DNA of 64,000 bases, from positions 124,001-188,000 of the forward strand of contig CAVUEF010000006.1 in the NCBI GenBank assembly GCA_963740455.1. The letters run 5' to 3'. Shown in pieces: positions 26,559 through 35,788 of the stretch (within the stretch, counting starts at the first letter, position 1; each line of letters starts with the position of its first letter). The position numbers and the translations under genes were made by a program. The notes under the pieces are model-generated. The model saw only the letters and a list, made by a program, of their open reading frames with translations. It had not been told where the DNA came from and did not search any database. The DNA is from Paucibacter sp963740455 (lineage in GTDB: Bacteria; Pseudomonadota; Gammaproteobacteria; Burkholderiales; Burkholderiaceae_C).

Positions 26559-28138
26559 CTGTTGATACGCCAATCAGCTTGCTGGTCATCGATGATGAGC
26601 CGGACCTCTTGACGCTGTATGAGCTGACGCTGGTGCGTGATGGCTATGTGCTGGAGACGGCGGCCTCGCTCGAAGAGGCGATGGCTTATCTGAGGCGGCG
26701 CCAGTACAGCGCCATCATCACCGACATGCGGCTGCCCGATGGCTCGGGGCTGGATTTGCTGCAGTGGCTGGAGGCATCGGGTCGTCCCGAGAAAGCCATT
26801 GTGATCACCGCCTTCGGGTCGGCTGAAAATGCCGTGGAAGCGCTCAAGGCCGGCGCCTACGACTATCTGACCAAGCCGGTTGATCTGCGCCAGTTCCGTA
26901 TGGTTGTGGCTTCGGCGCTCGGGCGTCTGCCGCAGTCGACCCCGTTGGCAAGTGCGTCGCGCTTGCCCTCGCAAAGGGAAGAAGGGCCCGCCGTCGCCAA
27001 GGCGGCTGACTTGCGATTCGCACCCAGGCAGGCGCTCGCGGCAGCGCTCCTGCCCAAGCCGGTGGGCCTGGCGCGCATGGCCGGAAACTCGGTGGCCTTG
27101 CAGCATGTGCGCGAGTTGATCCAGAAGGTGGCGCGCAGCATGGCGCCGGTGTTGGTGCAGGGAGAGTCAGGCACGGGCAAGGAGCTGGTGGCACGCGCCA
27201 TTCATGAAGTGAGTCCGCGTGCCAGCCAGCCCTTCATTGCCGTCAACTGCGGCGCCATACCGGAGCAGTTGCTTGAGGCCGAATTCTTTGGTTACCGCAA
27301 GGGCGCTTTCACCGGGGCCAACGAAGACCGCGAGGGTTTTTTTCAGGCGGCCAATGGCGGCACCTTGTTTCTCGACGAAATCGGCGAGATGCCATTGAGC
27401 ATGCAGTCCAAGCTGTTGCGCGTGATCCAGGAGCGCCTGGTCAGGCCGGTGGGCGCGGTGCACGAGGTGCCGATCAATGTGCGCATTCTGGGCGCCACGC
27501 ACAAAGACCTCGGGGCCGAAGTGCTGGCGGGTCGGTTTCGCCAGGACTTGTTCTACCGGCTGAACGTGATCCAGATTCGTGTGCCGCCGCTGCGCGAACG
27601 CATCGAGGATTTGCATTCGATCGCCGAGCATGTGCTCGAGCGCATCGCGCGCGACGCTGGCGTGTCGCCCATTCCGCGCTTGACCCAGGCCGCCTTCTCG
27701 CATCTGGCGCGCTATGCGTTTCCGGGCAATGTGCGCGAACTCGAAAACCTGCTGCACCGGGCGCTCGCCTTGTCTGACGGCCAGTCCATTGATCTGGAGG
27801 ATCTGGCTTTGCCCGATGCGGCCTTTTCAGACAGCAGCCTCGGCGGTCTTGACGGACTGAGCGACATGCCTGGCCGCACCGGGCTGGAGTCGGACCATGC
27901 CGCCGACCGAGCCTTGCCCAGCGACTTGGCACTGCACATGGACGAGGTCGAACGCGACATCCTGATGCGCGCGCTCGAGCGTCATCGCGGCAATCGCACG
28001 GCTGCCGGCGCGAGCCTGGGACTGTCGTTGCGGCAGATGCGTTACCGCATGGCGCGTCTCGGTGTGGCGGTCTCCGACGCCCCGACGAGCGAGACTGACG
28101 GCATTGCTGCGAGCGACCATGGCAACCAACAGCGATAA
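26555..28138 (+). CDS. Sigma-54-dependent response regulator, PilR-like
   Basis: 527 residues. A receiver domain carries phospho-acceptor Asp57 in IITDMRLPDGSG and Lys in YDYLTKPVD. The AAA+ domain has Walker A GESGTGKELVARAIHE, GAFTGA (sigma-54 contact, about residue 250) and Walker B GGTLFLDEIGEMP. A C-terminal Fis-type HTH follows (RHRGNRTAAGASLGLSLRQMRYRMARLGV). A poor linker of about 60 residues joins the first two domains. Four-base overlap with the kinase gene shows that they form a pair. Targets are probably pilus or surface genes, by analogy with PilR. Confidence 0.9.
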   Translation: MTVDTPISLLVIDDEPDLLTLYELTLVRDGYVLETAASLEEAMAYLRRRQYSAIITDMRLPDGSGLDLLQWLEASGRPEKAIVITAFGSAENAVEALKAGAYDYLTKPVDLRQFRMVVASALGRLPQSTPLASASRLPSQREEGPAVAKAADLRFAPRQALAAALLPKPVGLARMAGNSVALQHVRELIQKVARSMAPVLVQGESGTGKELVARAIHEVSPRASQPFIAVNCGAIPEQLLEAEFFGYRKGAFTGANEDREGFFQAANGGTLFLDEIGEMPLSMQSKLLRVIQERLVRPVGAVHEVPINVRILGATHKDLGAEVLAGRFRQDLFYRLNVIQIRVPPLRERIEDLHSIAEHVLERIARDAGVSPIPRLTQAAFSHLARYAFPGNVRELENLLHRALALSDGQSIDLEDLALPDAAFSDSSLGGLDGLSDMPGRTGLESDHAADRALPSDLALHMDEVERDILMRALERHRGNRTAAGASLGLSLRQMRYRMARLGVAVSDAPTSETDGIAASDHGNQQR

Positions 28139-28766
28139 ACCGGTCGGCCATGAAGACCGCGACGGCAAGGCGCCCGCGGCGGCATTTCTCGAAGGCTGGT
28201 ACGCGCCTGCCAAGCAGCTCGGATCGCCCAATTTCGGCACCCGGCCAGCCGATCAAGCCATCAGCCTGGTCTTGCTTCATTCGATCAGCCTGCCGCCCGG
28301 TGAATATGGCGGGGATGCGATCGAGAGTCTCTTCACGAACCAGCTCGACTGGGACGCGCATCCCTATTTCAATAGCCTTCGCGGCCTGCTGGTGTCAACG
28401 CACTTCCTGATCCGGCGTGACGGTGAGGTGCAACAGTTTGTCTCTTGCGATGAGCGCGCCTGGCATGCCGGGAAGTCCAGTTTTCAGGGCCGACCCAACT
28501 GCAACGACTACTCGGTCGGCATCGAGCTCGAAGGCCTCGAAGGTCAGACCTTTGAAGTGCCTCAGTACGACGCCCTCGTGCGACTGCTGCGCGACCTGGC
28601 CGCGCAATACCCGATCGAACATATCGCGGGCCACGAGCATGTGGCGCCCGATCGCAAGCACGACCCGGGCGCGGGGTTCGACTGGGCGCTGCTTGCGCGC
28701 CGGATGGGCTGGCCAGCTCAGTGTTTCCCCGAAGGTGTGGTCAGGCGCAGTGACGATTCAAGCTGA
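28119..28766 (+). CDS. ampD: 1,6-anhydro-N-acetylmuramyl-L-alanine amidase AmpD
   Basis: 215 residues. This cytoplasmic zinc amidase cleaves anhydro-muropeptides in peptidoglycan recycling. Zinc ligands are visible as the His in VLLHSISLPPGEYGG, the His in AGHEHVAPDRKHDPGAG, and the Asp of the same KHDPG motif. SVGIELEGL supplies the catalytic-region Glu. Its start lies 20 bases inside the response-regulator gene. In many proteobacteria loss of AmpD derepresses beta-lactamase through AmpR, but no ampR or ampC is in this window. Confidence 0.94.
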   Translation: MATNSDKPVGHEDRDGKAPAAAFLEGWYAPAKQLGSPNFGTRPADQAISLVLLHSISLPPGEYGGDAIESLFTNQLDWDAHPYFNSLRGLLVSTHFLIRRDGEVQQFVSCDERAWHAGKSSFQGRPNCNDYSVGIELEGLEGQTFEVPQYDALVRLLRDLAAQYPIEHIAGHEHVAPDRKHDPGAGFDWALLARRMGWPAQCFPEGVVRRSDDSS

Positions 28767-29263
28767 CGCGTCGTGGCTTTGCTGCTGCGTCCAAGCTCGA
28801 TAGCGCGCCGGGCGACGTGAGCATTCAAGCGGCTTGGCGGACCTAAATGTCTTGCATGCCAAGAACGGCGCGGACATCGCGTCACAAAGCTAGAAGCGGT
28901 GAGACTTCCGGTCCGATGCGGTGCCAAGGCAGTGCCGCCATGCCTGCCTTGCATAGCGCGAGATGCGAGTGCGGTCAACAGTAACCACACGCTACAGGTA
29001 GTGCTTGAAAGGTCTGGAGGCCCCAGATATAGTGTCCGTCATGCTATCCTGCCAGCCTGACAAATCGCATCTATGCCAGCTTCGATCCGCGTAGATGCGC
29101 CAGTGTGCGGGTGCAGCGCCAAGCAGCAGCGCTGGTTGGCCGGTGCCGATAGCGGCACCCCATCTGTTCAACGCCAAGGCGCCGTCATCAGAGCATCGCC
29201 CGTTTGAAATCGACGCTGCGCTTGCAGGCTTACCGATTGACCGTAGCAAAGATCGAGGAATTC
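28767..29263 (+). other. Long nrdA upstream region
   Basis: The 497 bases contain no convincing gene. The identifiable content is a pair of NrdR-box-like motifs (28989-29035), about 230 bases before the nrdA start. I see no riboswitch fold and no clear terminator for ampD. Confidence 0.55.
28989..29035 (+). promoter_or_regulatory. Tandem NrdR boxes
   Basis: Two 16-base sites match the NrdR-box consensus (acaCwAtATaTwGtgt): 28989-29004 (11 of 16 matches, ending TAGTGC) and 29020-29035 (12 of 16, ending TATAGTGT). The spacing between equivalent positions is 31 bases, close to three helical turns, which is the arrangement described for NrdR operators in other bacteria. The nrdR gene is not in the window. 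The matches are my own hand count. Confidence 0.65.
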
Positions 29264-32146
29264 ATGCAATCCATACACTCCAGTGCCTCCCAGGCCAGCG
29301 CCATGCTGAGCACCGCGTCGGCCAAGTTCAGCCAGCCGTCGGCTTTTCAGGGCTATCAGATCCTGCGCCGCAATGGCGCGGTGGTCGGGTTCGAGCCGAG
29401 CAAGATTGCGGTGGCCTTGATGAAGGCATTTCTGGCCGTGCATGGAACGCAGGGCGCGGCGTCGGCGAGCGTGCGCGAAACCGTCGATGCCTTGACCGAG
29501 ACGGTGGTGCGCGCGCTGATGCGGTCGCGCCCCGGCGGCGGCACCTTCCACATCGAGGATGTGCAGGATCAGGTCGAGCTGGGTCTGATGCGCGGCGGTC
29601 ATCACGAAGTGGCGCGCGCTTATGTGCTGTACCGCGAGCGCCGCACGCGAGAGCGCGCCAGCCATGCAGCGCCGGCGGCGAGCCCGACAACGGGCTTGCA
29701 CGTGCTCGACGGCGGGGCGCGCCGCCTGTTGGACATGGAGCGCTTGCAGACCGTGCTGAGCGCCGCCTGCGAGGGCCTGGGCGCGGATGTGAAGCCCGAG
29801 CCCATCATGCTCGAGACGCAGCGCAATCTGTACGATGGTGTGCCGCTGGACGAGGTCTACAAGGCCGCCATCCTGGCCGCGCGCACGCTGATCGAAAAAG
29901 ACCCCGGCTATACGCGCGCCACGGCGCGCTTGCTGCTGCACACCATCGCCAAGGAGATTCTGGGCGAAGAGGTATTGCAGGGCGACATGCATCAGCGCTA
30001 CTTTGAGTACTTCCCGGGCTATATTGCCAAGGGCGTGCAGGCGGAGCTGCTCGATGAACGGCTGCAATCGGACTTCGATCTGGATCGTCTGGGCGCGGCG
30101 CTGAAGGCCGAGCGCGATCTGCAGTTCGACTACCTGGGATTGCAGACCCTGTACGACCGCTACTTTCTGCATATCGAAGGCACGCGCATCGAGATGCCGC
30201 AGGCCTTCTTCATGCGCGTCGCGATGGGCCTGGCGCTGCGCGAAGCAGACCGCAACGCGCGCGCCATCGAGTTCTATGAAGTGCTGTCGAGCTTCGATTT
30301 CATGAGCTCGACGCCGACCCTGTTCAACTCTGGAACGCGCCGCTCGCAGTTGTCGAGCTGCTATCTGACGACGGTCGGCGACGATCTGGAAGGCATCTAC
30401 GAAGCGCTCAAGGAGAACGCGCTGCTGTCCAAGTACGCGGGCGGCCTGGGCAATGACTGGACGCCGGTGCGGGCGCTCGGTTCGCACATCAAGGGCACGA
30501 ACGGCAAGAGCCAGGGGGTCGTGCCGTTCCTGAAAGTGGTGAACGACACGGCCGTCGCGGTGAACCAGGGAGGCAAGCGCAAGGGCGCCGTGTGCGCCTA
30601 TCTGGAATCGTGGCATCTGGACATTGAGGAGTTTCTGGAACTGCGAAAGAACACCGGCGATGACCGGCGCCGCACGCATGACATGAACACCGCGAACTGG
30701 ATTCCGGACCTGTTCATGCGACGTGTCATGGAAGGTGGCGACTGGACGCTGTTTTCGCCGTCGAGCTGCCCGGATCTGCACGACTTGTTCGGCAAGGCAT
30801 TCGAGACCGCCTATGTGGACTATGAAGCGCGCGCCGATCGCGGCGAGATCAAGCTCTTCAAGCGGCTGCCCGCCAAGGACCTGTGGCGCAAGATGCTGTC
30901 GATGCTGTTCGAAACCGGGCACCCCTGGATCACCTTCAAGGACGCCTGCAATGTGCGCTCGCCGCAGCAACATGTGGGCGTGGTGCACTCGAGCAATCTG
31001 TGCACCGAGATCACGCTCAATACCAGCGACTCTGAAATCGCCGTGTGCAACCTCGGTTCGGTGAATCTGGTGCGCCACCTGCTGGCCGACGGCCAGCTCG
31101 ATCATGCCAAGCTCAAGACCACCGTGGCGACCGCCATGCGCATGCTCGACAACGTGATCGACATCAATTACTACGCGGTCAAGAAGGCGCGTGACTCGAA
31201 TCTGCGCCACCGTCCGGTGGGCCTGGGGATCATGGGTTTCCAGGACGCGCTGTACACGCTGCGCACGCCCTACGCGTCGCAAGCCGCGATCGAGTTTGCC
31301 GACACCTCGATGGAGGCGGTCTGCTATTACGCCTACTGGGCCTCGACCCAGTTGGCCGAGGAGCGCGGTCAGTACGAGAGCTACAGCGGCTCGCTGTGGG
31401 ACCAGGGAATTCTGCCGATCGACTCGCTGGATCTGCTGGCCCAGGCACGCGGCGGCTATGTCGAAGTCGACCGCTCCAGCCGCATGGACTGGAGCCAGCT
31501 GCGCGAGCGCATCAGGCAGCACGGCATGCGCAACAGCAATTGCGTGGCGATTGCGCCGACCGCCACCATTTCCAACATCATTGGCGTTGATGCATCGATC
31601 GAACCCTGCTTCGGCAACCTCTCGGTCAAGTCCAATCTGTCGGGCGAGTTCACCGTCGTCAACGAATACCTGGTGCGTGACCTCAAGCACCTGGGCCTGT
31701 GGGACGACGTGATGGTGATGGACCTCAAGCACTTCGATGGCTCGCTGCGCCGCATCGACCGCGTTCCCGAAGCGCTGAAATCCTTGTATGCCACCGCCTT
31801 CGAAGTCGAGACGCAGTGGCTGGTGGAAGCCGCCGCGCGGCGCCAGAAGTGGATAGACCAGGCGCAGTCACTCAATATCTATATGGCAGGCGCGTCGGGC
31901 AAGAAACTCGACGAGACCTACAAGCTCGCCTGGACACGGGGCCTCAAGACCACTTACTACTTGCGCACGATGGGTGCCACGCACGCCGAGAAGAGCACGG
32001 TCAAGTCAGGGCAACTGAACTCGGTCTCGAACGGCGCGGCCGACGCTGGCGACTTGTCTGCAGCCCCCGAAGCGGTGCTGTCCGAACCAGCCACCGACAT
32101 GAAGTTCTGCTCGATTGATGACCCGGACTGCGAAGCATGTCAGTGA
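29264..32146 (+). CDS. nrdA: Ribonucleoside-diphosphate reductase class Ia, alpha subunit
   Basis: 960 residues. Two N-terminal ATP-cone-like regions (about 25-115 and 145-235) precede the ten-stranded barrel. Redox-active cysteines are seen in SSNLCTEITLNT and VCNLGSVNL, and the C-terminal shuttle pair is in DCEACQ at the very end. It reduces ribonucleotides to deoxyribonucleotides with NrdB. ATG at 29264 is chosen because of the good GAGGAA ribosome-binding site; a frame extending 20 codons upstream lacks one. Tandem NrdR boxes precede it, so repression by NrdR under high dATP is likely. Confidence 0.97.
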   Translation: MQSIHSSASQASAMLSTASAKFSQPSAFQGYQILRRNGAVVGFEPSKIAVALMKAFLAVHGTQGAASASVRETVDALTETVVRALMRSRPGGGTFHIEDVQDQVELGLMRGGHHEVARAYVLYRERRTRERASHAAPAASPTTGLHVLDGGARRLLDMERLQTVLSAACEGLGADVKPEPIMLETQRNLYDGVPLDEVYKAAILAARTLIEKDPGYTRATARLLLHTIAKEILGEEVLQGDMHQRYFEYFPGYIAKGVQAELLDERLQSDFDLDRLGAALKAERDLQFDYLGLQTLYDRYFLHIEGTRIEMPQAFFMRVAMGLALREADRNARAIEFYEVLSSFDFMSSTPTLFNSGTRRSQLSSCYLTTVGDDLEGIYEALKENALLSKYAGGLGNDWTPVRALGSHIKGTNGKSQGVVPFLKVVNDTAVAVNQGGKRKGAVCAYLESWHLDIEEFLELRKNTGDDRRRTHDMNTANWIPDLFMRRVMEGGDWTLFSPSSCPDLHDLFGKAFETAYVDYEARADRGEIKLFKRLPAKDLWRKMLSMLFETGHPWITFKDACNVRSPQQHVGVVHSSNLCTEITLNTSDSEIAVCNLGSVNLVRHLLADGQLDHAKLKTTVATAMRMLDNVIDINYYAVKKARDSNLRHRPVGLGIMGFQDALYTLRTPYASQAAIEFADTSMEAVCYYAYWASTQLAEERGQYESYSGSLWDQGILPIDSLDLLAQARGGYVEVDRSSRMDWSQLRERIRQHGMRNSNCVAIAPTATISNIIGVDASIEPCFGNLSVKSNLSGEFTVVNEYLVRDLKHLGLWDDVMVMDLKHFDGSLRRIDRVPEALKSLYATAFEVETQWLVEAAARRQKWIDQAQSLNIYMAGASGKKLDETYKLAWTRGLKTTYYLRTMGATHAEKSTVKSGQLNSVSNGAADAGDLSAAPEAVLSEPATDMKFCSIDDPDCEACQ

Positions 32147-32413
32147 GCATCTTGACGAATCTGCGCGAGCGGGTCACTTGCTCGATGCCGCGTGCGCGCG
32201 CCGTCGTTGCGAGTGCAATTGCGTGAGAAATTCACGCCGCGACATCGGGTCTGAACGACGCCGCGATTTCAACCAAGTTCGTGCAACGTTCCAACTTGAA
32301 AATCAGCGCGCGAATTCGATGCACACCAGCAACAGCGAAATCGTTTTGATGTCAATAAGTTCTTGGCGTTTCAACGCAACACTCACATAATCCGCATCGA
32401 TAGGAAGTCCACC

Positions 32414-33616
32414 ATGTTGGTTTGGGAAGAAGACCTTAAACACATCAAAAGTCTCGATGCGATCAACGCACGGAGCGAACCCAGCGCAGCGCGCATGGCT
32501 GCTTCGCCGTCCGTGCATGACGCCGCAGCAAACCCAGCGCCCTCGACATCGACTCGCGACGCCGCGACCGCGACGCCGCGTCAAGCCCCACACGTCGTGC
32601 GTCGCGTCAAGGCCGACGACAAACGCATCATCAATGGTCAGACCGACGTCAACCAGCTGGTGCCGTTCAAATACAAATGGGCTTGGGAAAAGTACCTCGC
32701 GACCTGTGCCAATCACTGGATGCCGCAAGAGGTGAACATGTCGCGCGACATCGCGCTGTGGAAGGACCCGAACGGTTTGAGCGATGACGAACGCCGCATC
32801 ATCAAGCGCAATCTGGGTTTCTTCGTGACCGCCGATTCGCTGGCCGCCAACAATATCGTGCTCGGAACCTACCGCCACATCACCGCCCCCGAATGCCGAC
32901 AGTTCCTGTTGCGTCAGGCGTTCGAGGAGGCGATTCACACGCACGCTTACCAGTACATCGTCGAGTCGCTCGGTCTTGACGAGGGCGAGATTTTCAATGC
33001 GTATAACGAAATCGGATCGATCCGTGACAAGGACGAGTTCCTGATTCCTTTCATCGGCGCGATCATGGATCCGCTGTTCCATACCGGCACGCCGGAGAAC
33101 GATCAGACCTTGTTGAAGAGCCTGATCGTGTTTGCGTGCTTGATGGAGGGCCTGTTCTTCTACGTGGGGTTCACGCAGATACTGGCGATGGGTCGGCAGA
33201 ACAAGATGACGGGCGCGGCCGAGCAGTACCAGTACATCCTGCGCGACGAATCGATGCACTGCAATTTCGGCATCGACCTGATCAATCAGATCAAGTCGGA
33301 GAACCCTCATTTGTGGACCGCGGCCTTCAGGGCCGAGATCAACGCTCTCTTTGTCAAAGCGGTCGAGCTTGAGTATCGCTATGCCGAAGACACCATGCCA
33401 CGCGGCGTGCTGGGCATGAATGCTTCGATGTTCAAGGGCTATTTGCGCTACATCGCAAACCGTCGCGCCACCCAGATCGGTCTGGAAGAACTGTTCCCTA
33501 ACGAAGAGAACCCATTCCCCTGGATGAGCGAAATGATCGATCTGAAGAAGGAACGCAACTTTTTTGAAACCCGCGTTCTAGAGTACCAATCTGGCGGCGC
33601 ACTCTCGTGGGACTGA
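32414..33616 (+). CDS. nrdB: Ribonucleoside-diphosphate reductase class Ia, beta subunit
   Basis: 400 residues. The di-iron/tyrosyl-radical subunit shows EEAIHTHAYQYIVESL with iron ligands and the radical Tyr in HAY, then RDESMHCNFGIDLI with the later ligands. Unusually, the first ~75 residues form a low-complexity Ala/Ser/Thr/Pro-rich extension before the conserved NQLVPFKYKWAWEKY. It follows nrdA after 267 bases in which I see no gene. It supplies the radical used by NrdA. Confidence 0.96.
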   Translation: MLVWEEDLKHIKSLDAINARSEPSAARMAASPSVHDAAANPAPSTSTRDAATATPRQAPHVVRRVKADDKRIINGQTDVNQLVPFKYKWAWEKYLATCANHWMPQEVNMSRDIALWKDPNGLSDDERRIIKRNLGFFVTADSLAANNIVLGTYRHITAPECRQFLLRQAFEEAIHTHAYQYIVESLGLDEGEIFNAYNEIGSIRDKDEFLIPFIGAIMDPLFHTGTPENDQTLLKSLIVFACLMEGLFFYVGFTQILAMGRQNKMTGAAEQYQYILRDESMHCNFGIDLINQIKSENPHLWTAAFRAEINALFVKAVELEYRYAEDTMPRGVLGMNASMFKGYLRYIANRRATQIGLEELFPNEENPFPWMSEMIDLKKERNFFETRVLEYQSGGALSWD

Positions 33617-33857
33617 AGGCCTGAAGGTCGGGCGCTCAGATGCTCATGACCACGAGATCAAGCTGTGCAAGAACTTGTGCAAGAAGATATGCGAGACACA
33701 CCAGCATCGACAAAGAAGCGGTGCAGCTGTGTTTTGCAACCCCATTCACCGCACCGGGGCGCCCCTCCTGGGCAGACTTTCGGGTGGTGAATAACTGCGT
33801 TGAGGCGAACTGATTCGGCTCAGGCAGTGTTCTTTAACTTGATCAAGGAGAATTGTG

Positions 33858-34403
33858 ATGGCAACTGCAAAGAAAGCACCGGCCAAGAAGGCCGCTCCCG
33901 CTAAGAAGAAGACCGTAGCGAAGAAGGCTGCACCGGCCAAGAAGCCGGCAGCGAAGAAGGCTGCGCCCGCCAAGAAGAAGGCAGCGCCTGCGAAGAAGGC
34001 TGCACCGGCCAAGAAGCCGGCAGTGAAGAAGGCTGCGCCCGCCAAGAAGAAGGCAGCGCCTGCGAAGAAGGCTGCACCGGCCAAGAAGCCGGCAGTGAAG
34101 AAGGCAGCGCCTGCGAAGAAGAAGGCAGCGCCTGCGAAGAAGGCTGCACCGGCCAAGAAGCCGGCAGCCAAGAAGGCTGCGCCTGCCAAGAAGAAGGTCG
34201 CTGCCAAGAAGTCCAGCGCCGCCGCCAAGCCTGCTGCAAAGCCGGCCGCCAAGAAGGCTGCGAAGAAGCCTGCAGCAAAGAAAAGTGGCCCTGCCCCTGC
34301 TGCCGCTGCACCGGCCGCACCGAAGCCAGCTGCTCCTGCGCCAGCCAAGACGGCGCTGAGCCCTCAGGCCGCATGGCCTTTCCCGACAGGCAACAAGCCC
34401 TGA
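33858..34403 (+). CDS. Histone H1-like lysine/alanine-rich repeat protein
   Basis: 181 residues, almost entirely Ala, Lys and Pro in AAPAKK/KPAAKK repeats. A short C-terminal tail, SPQAAWPFPTGNKP, is the only conventional sequence. Such proteins resemble the C-terminal tail of eukaryotic histone H1 and bacterial H1-like proteins, bind DNA non-specifically and may compact the nucleoid. ATG at 33858 lies 7 bases after AAGGAG; a GTG one codon earlier is less likely. The gene is monocistronic, with a strong terminator downstream. Repeat number probably varies between strains. Confidence 0.9.
   Translation: MATAKKAPAKKAAPAKKKTVAKKAAPAKKPAAKKAAPAKKKAAPAKKAAPAKKPAVKKAAPAKKKAAPAKKAAPAKKPAVKKAAPAKKKAAPAKKAAPAKKPAAKKAAPAKKKVAAKKSSAAAKPAAKPAAKKAAKKPAAKKSGPAPAAAAPAAPKPAAPAPAKTALSPQAAWPFPTGNKP
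33927..34214 (+). repeat. 72-bp tandem repeat inside the histone-like gene
   Basis: The unit beginning GCTGCACCGGCCAAGAAG starts at 33927, 33999, 34071 and 34143, exactly 72 bases (24 codons) apart. The fourth copy diverges after about 45 bases. Because the unit is a multiple of three, slippage changes protein length without breaking the frame. Confidence 0.88.
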
Positions 34404-34510
34404 AGGGAACCCTGGCCAAGCCAAGTGGCTTGGCCGAGGTCTGGCGAAGACCCCCTCGCTTGCAAGCCTGGGGGTCAAGTCAGTACAGAGGGTCAGGTGA
34501 AGCCTGAAGC

Positions 34511-34538
34511 AAAACCCGGCCTCGGCCGGGTTTTTTTT
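34511..34538 (+). terminator. Rho-independent terminator after the histone-like gene
   Basis: The stem AAAACCCGGC / GCCGGGTTTT has a four-base CTCG loop, followed by a run of T (34531-34538). It separates the histone-like gene from the LacI regulator. Confidence 0.92.
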
Positions 34539-34556
34539 AACCATCGGGCGCTACAA

Positions 34557-34571
34557 TGCCAAACGTTTGCG
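34557..34571. promoter_or_regulatory. PurR/LacI-type operator before the LacI regulator
   Basis: A perfect palindrome CAAACGTTTG (34560-34569) with a central CG, as bound by LacI/PurR family regulators, lies 63 bases before the regulator start and just after a TACAAT that could be a -10 element. Autoregulation is likely. I did not find a second copy before the transporter operon. Confidence 0.5.
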
Positions 34572-34632
34572 GGGCCTTAGCGCCGAATCGGCTTCGCCAA
34601 GGAGCTTTCGTCCAACTCCACCTTATCGCGGC

Positions 34633-35637
34633 ATGAGCACCATCAAAGACGTTGCATTGCGCGCGGGAGTGTCGTTCACCACGGTCTCGCATGTACTGAA
34701 CGGCACCCGGCACGTCAGTGAGTCGGCTCGACTGAGGGTGCTGCAGGCGGTGTCCGATCTGGGCTACTTTCCCAGCGCGGTGGCGCGTTCGCTCAAGACC
34801 AGCCAGACCCACATCATTGGCATGCTGGTCCCCAATGTCACGAATCCGTTTTTTGCCGAGTTGACGCTTGGCGTCGAAGACTTCAGCCACCAGACCGGTT
34901 ACTCGGTGTTCCTGTGCAATTGCGACGACGACCCGGCGCGCGAGTCGCGCTATCTGCAAACCCTGGTCGAGCATCGGGTGGACGGCATTTTGCTGGCGTC
35001 GGCAGGAGGCGTCAATTCACGCCCGCATGGATGGACCGCCTATGGCATGCCATCGGTCATCGTCGATCGCAGCCTGCCAGGTGTGAAGGCTGATCTGATT
35101 CGCATCGACCATCAGGCGGGGGCGCGCTTGGCAGTCGAGCACTTGCTGGGTTTGGGACACACGAGGATTGCCTGCGTCAGTGGCCCGCCGGGTTTGGAGG
35201 TGAGCCAATTGCGGGCGAACGGCTGGCGTCAGGCGCTGGCAGGCGCAGGCGTCACAGCCAAGCAATCGTGGCTGGAGGCGGGCGACTTCAGCAGCGCCTC
35301 AGGCTATGCCGCAGCGAGACTGATTTTTTCGAACGCTCAAGTCAGCGCCGTGTTCGCCAGCAATGATTTGATGGCGCTGGGCGTGTTGCGCGCGGCGGCC
35401 GAATCGGGCTTGGCAGTACCTGGCGCCATGTCGGTGATCGGCTTTGACGGCATCGAGCCGGGGGCCTATTCCTACCCGGCGCTGAGTTCGGTGGGCTACT
35501 CGATACGCAAGCTCGGAGAGCACGCGGCCAGCCTGTTGATACGCCGCATCGAGACGCCGTCGCGCAGTACGCAAGATCTGGTGCTGGCGCCGCAATTGAT
35601 GCTCAGAGAGTCCACCGCGGCGCCGCCGCCCTCGTGA
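34633..35637 (+). CDS. LacI family transcriptional regulator
   Basis: 334 residues. The N-terminal HTH is TIKDVALRAGVSFTTVSHVLNG with the hinge VARSLKTSQT, followed by a periplasmic-binding-like effector domain (IGMLVPNVTNPFFAELTLGVE; CVSGPPGLEVSQLR; AVFASNDLMALGVLRAA; VIGFDGIEPG). It precedes the nucleoside transporter and catabolic genes on the same strand by about 150 bases and probably regulates them with a nucleoside, base or pentose as ligand. Confidence 0.93.
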   Translation: MSTIKDVALRAGVSFTTVSHVLNGTRHVSESARLRVLQAVSDLGYFPSAVARSLKTSQTHIIGMLVPNVTNPFFAELTLGVEDFSHQTGYSVFLCNCDDDPARESRYLQTLVEHRVDGILLASAGGVNSRPHGWTAYGMPSVIVDRSLPGVKADLIRIDHQAGARLAVEHLLGLGHTRIACVSGPPGLEVSQLRANGWRQALAGAGVTAKQSWLEAGDFSSASGYAAARLIFSNAQVSAVFASNDLMALGVLRAAAESGLAVPGAMSVIGFDGIEPGAYSYPALSSVGYSIRKLGEHAASLLIRRIETPSRSTQDLVLAPQLMLRESTAAPPPS

Positions 35638-35788
35638 TGTCGCCCAGGCAGACTTCAGACCCGGATCGGTCCTCACCCTCTCCAATAAGGGATGGTCTGA
35701 TCGCGTGCACGCCATTCCCCGCCAGCCTTCGTCACCATCCCGCGTTCCGGCCGCAAGGCGAGCGGCACCTTAACCTAGGAGTACTTTG

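Noticed and set aside
28767..29263. Cobalamin or other riboswitch before nrdA
   Set aside because: No conserved riboswitch core could be found by eye, and the enzyme is class Ia, which does not use cobalamin. NrdR boxes explain the control better.
29168..31732. Very long minus-strand open frame opposite nrdA
   Set aside because: A GC-rich antisense shadow. nrdA has complete catalytic motifs, and the antisense product is His/Arg/Ala-rich without family features.
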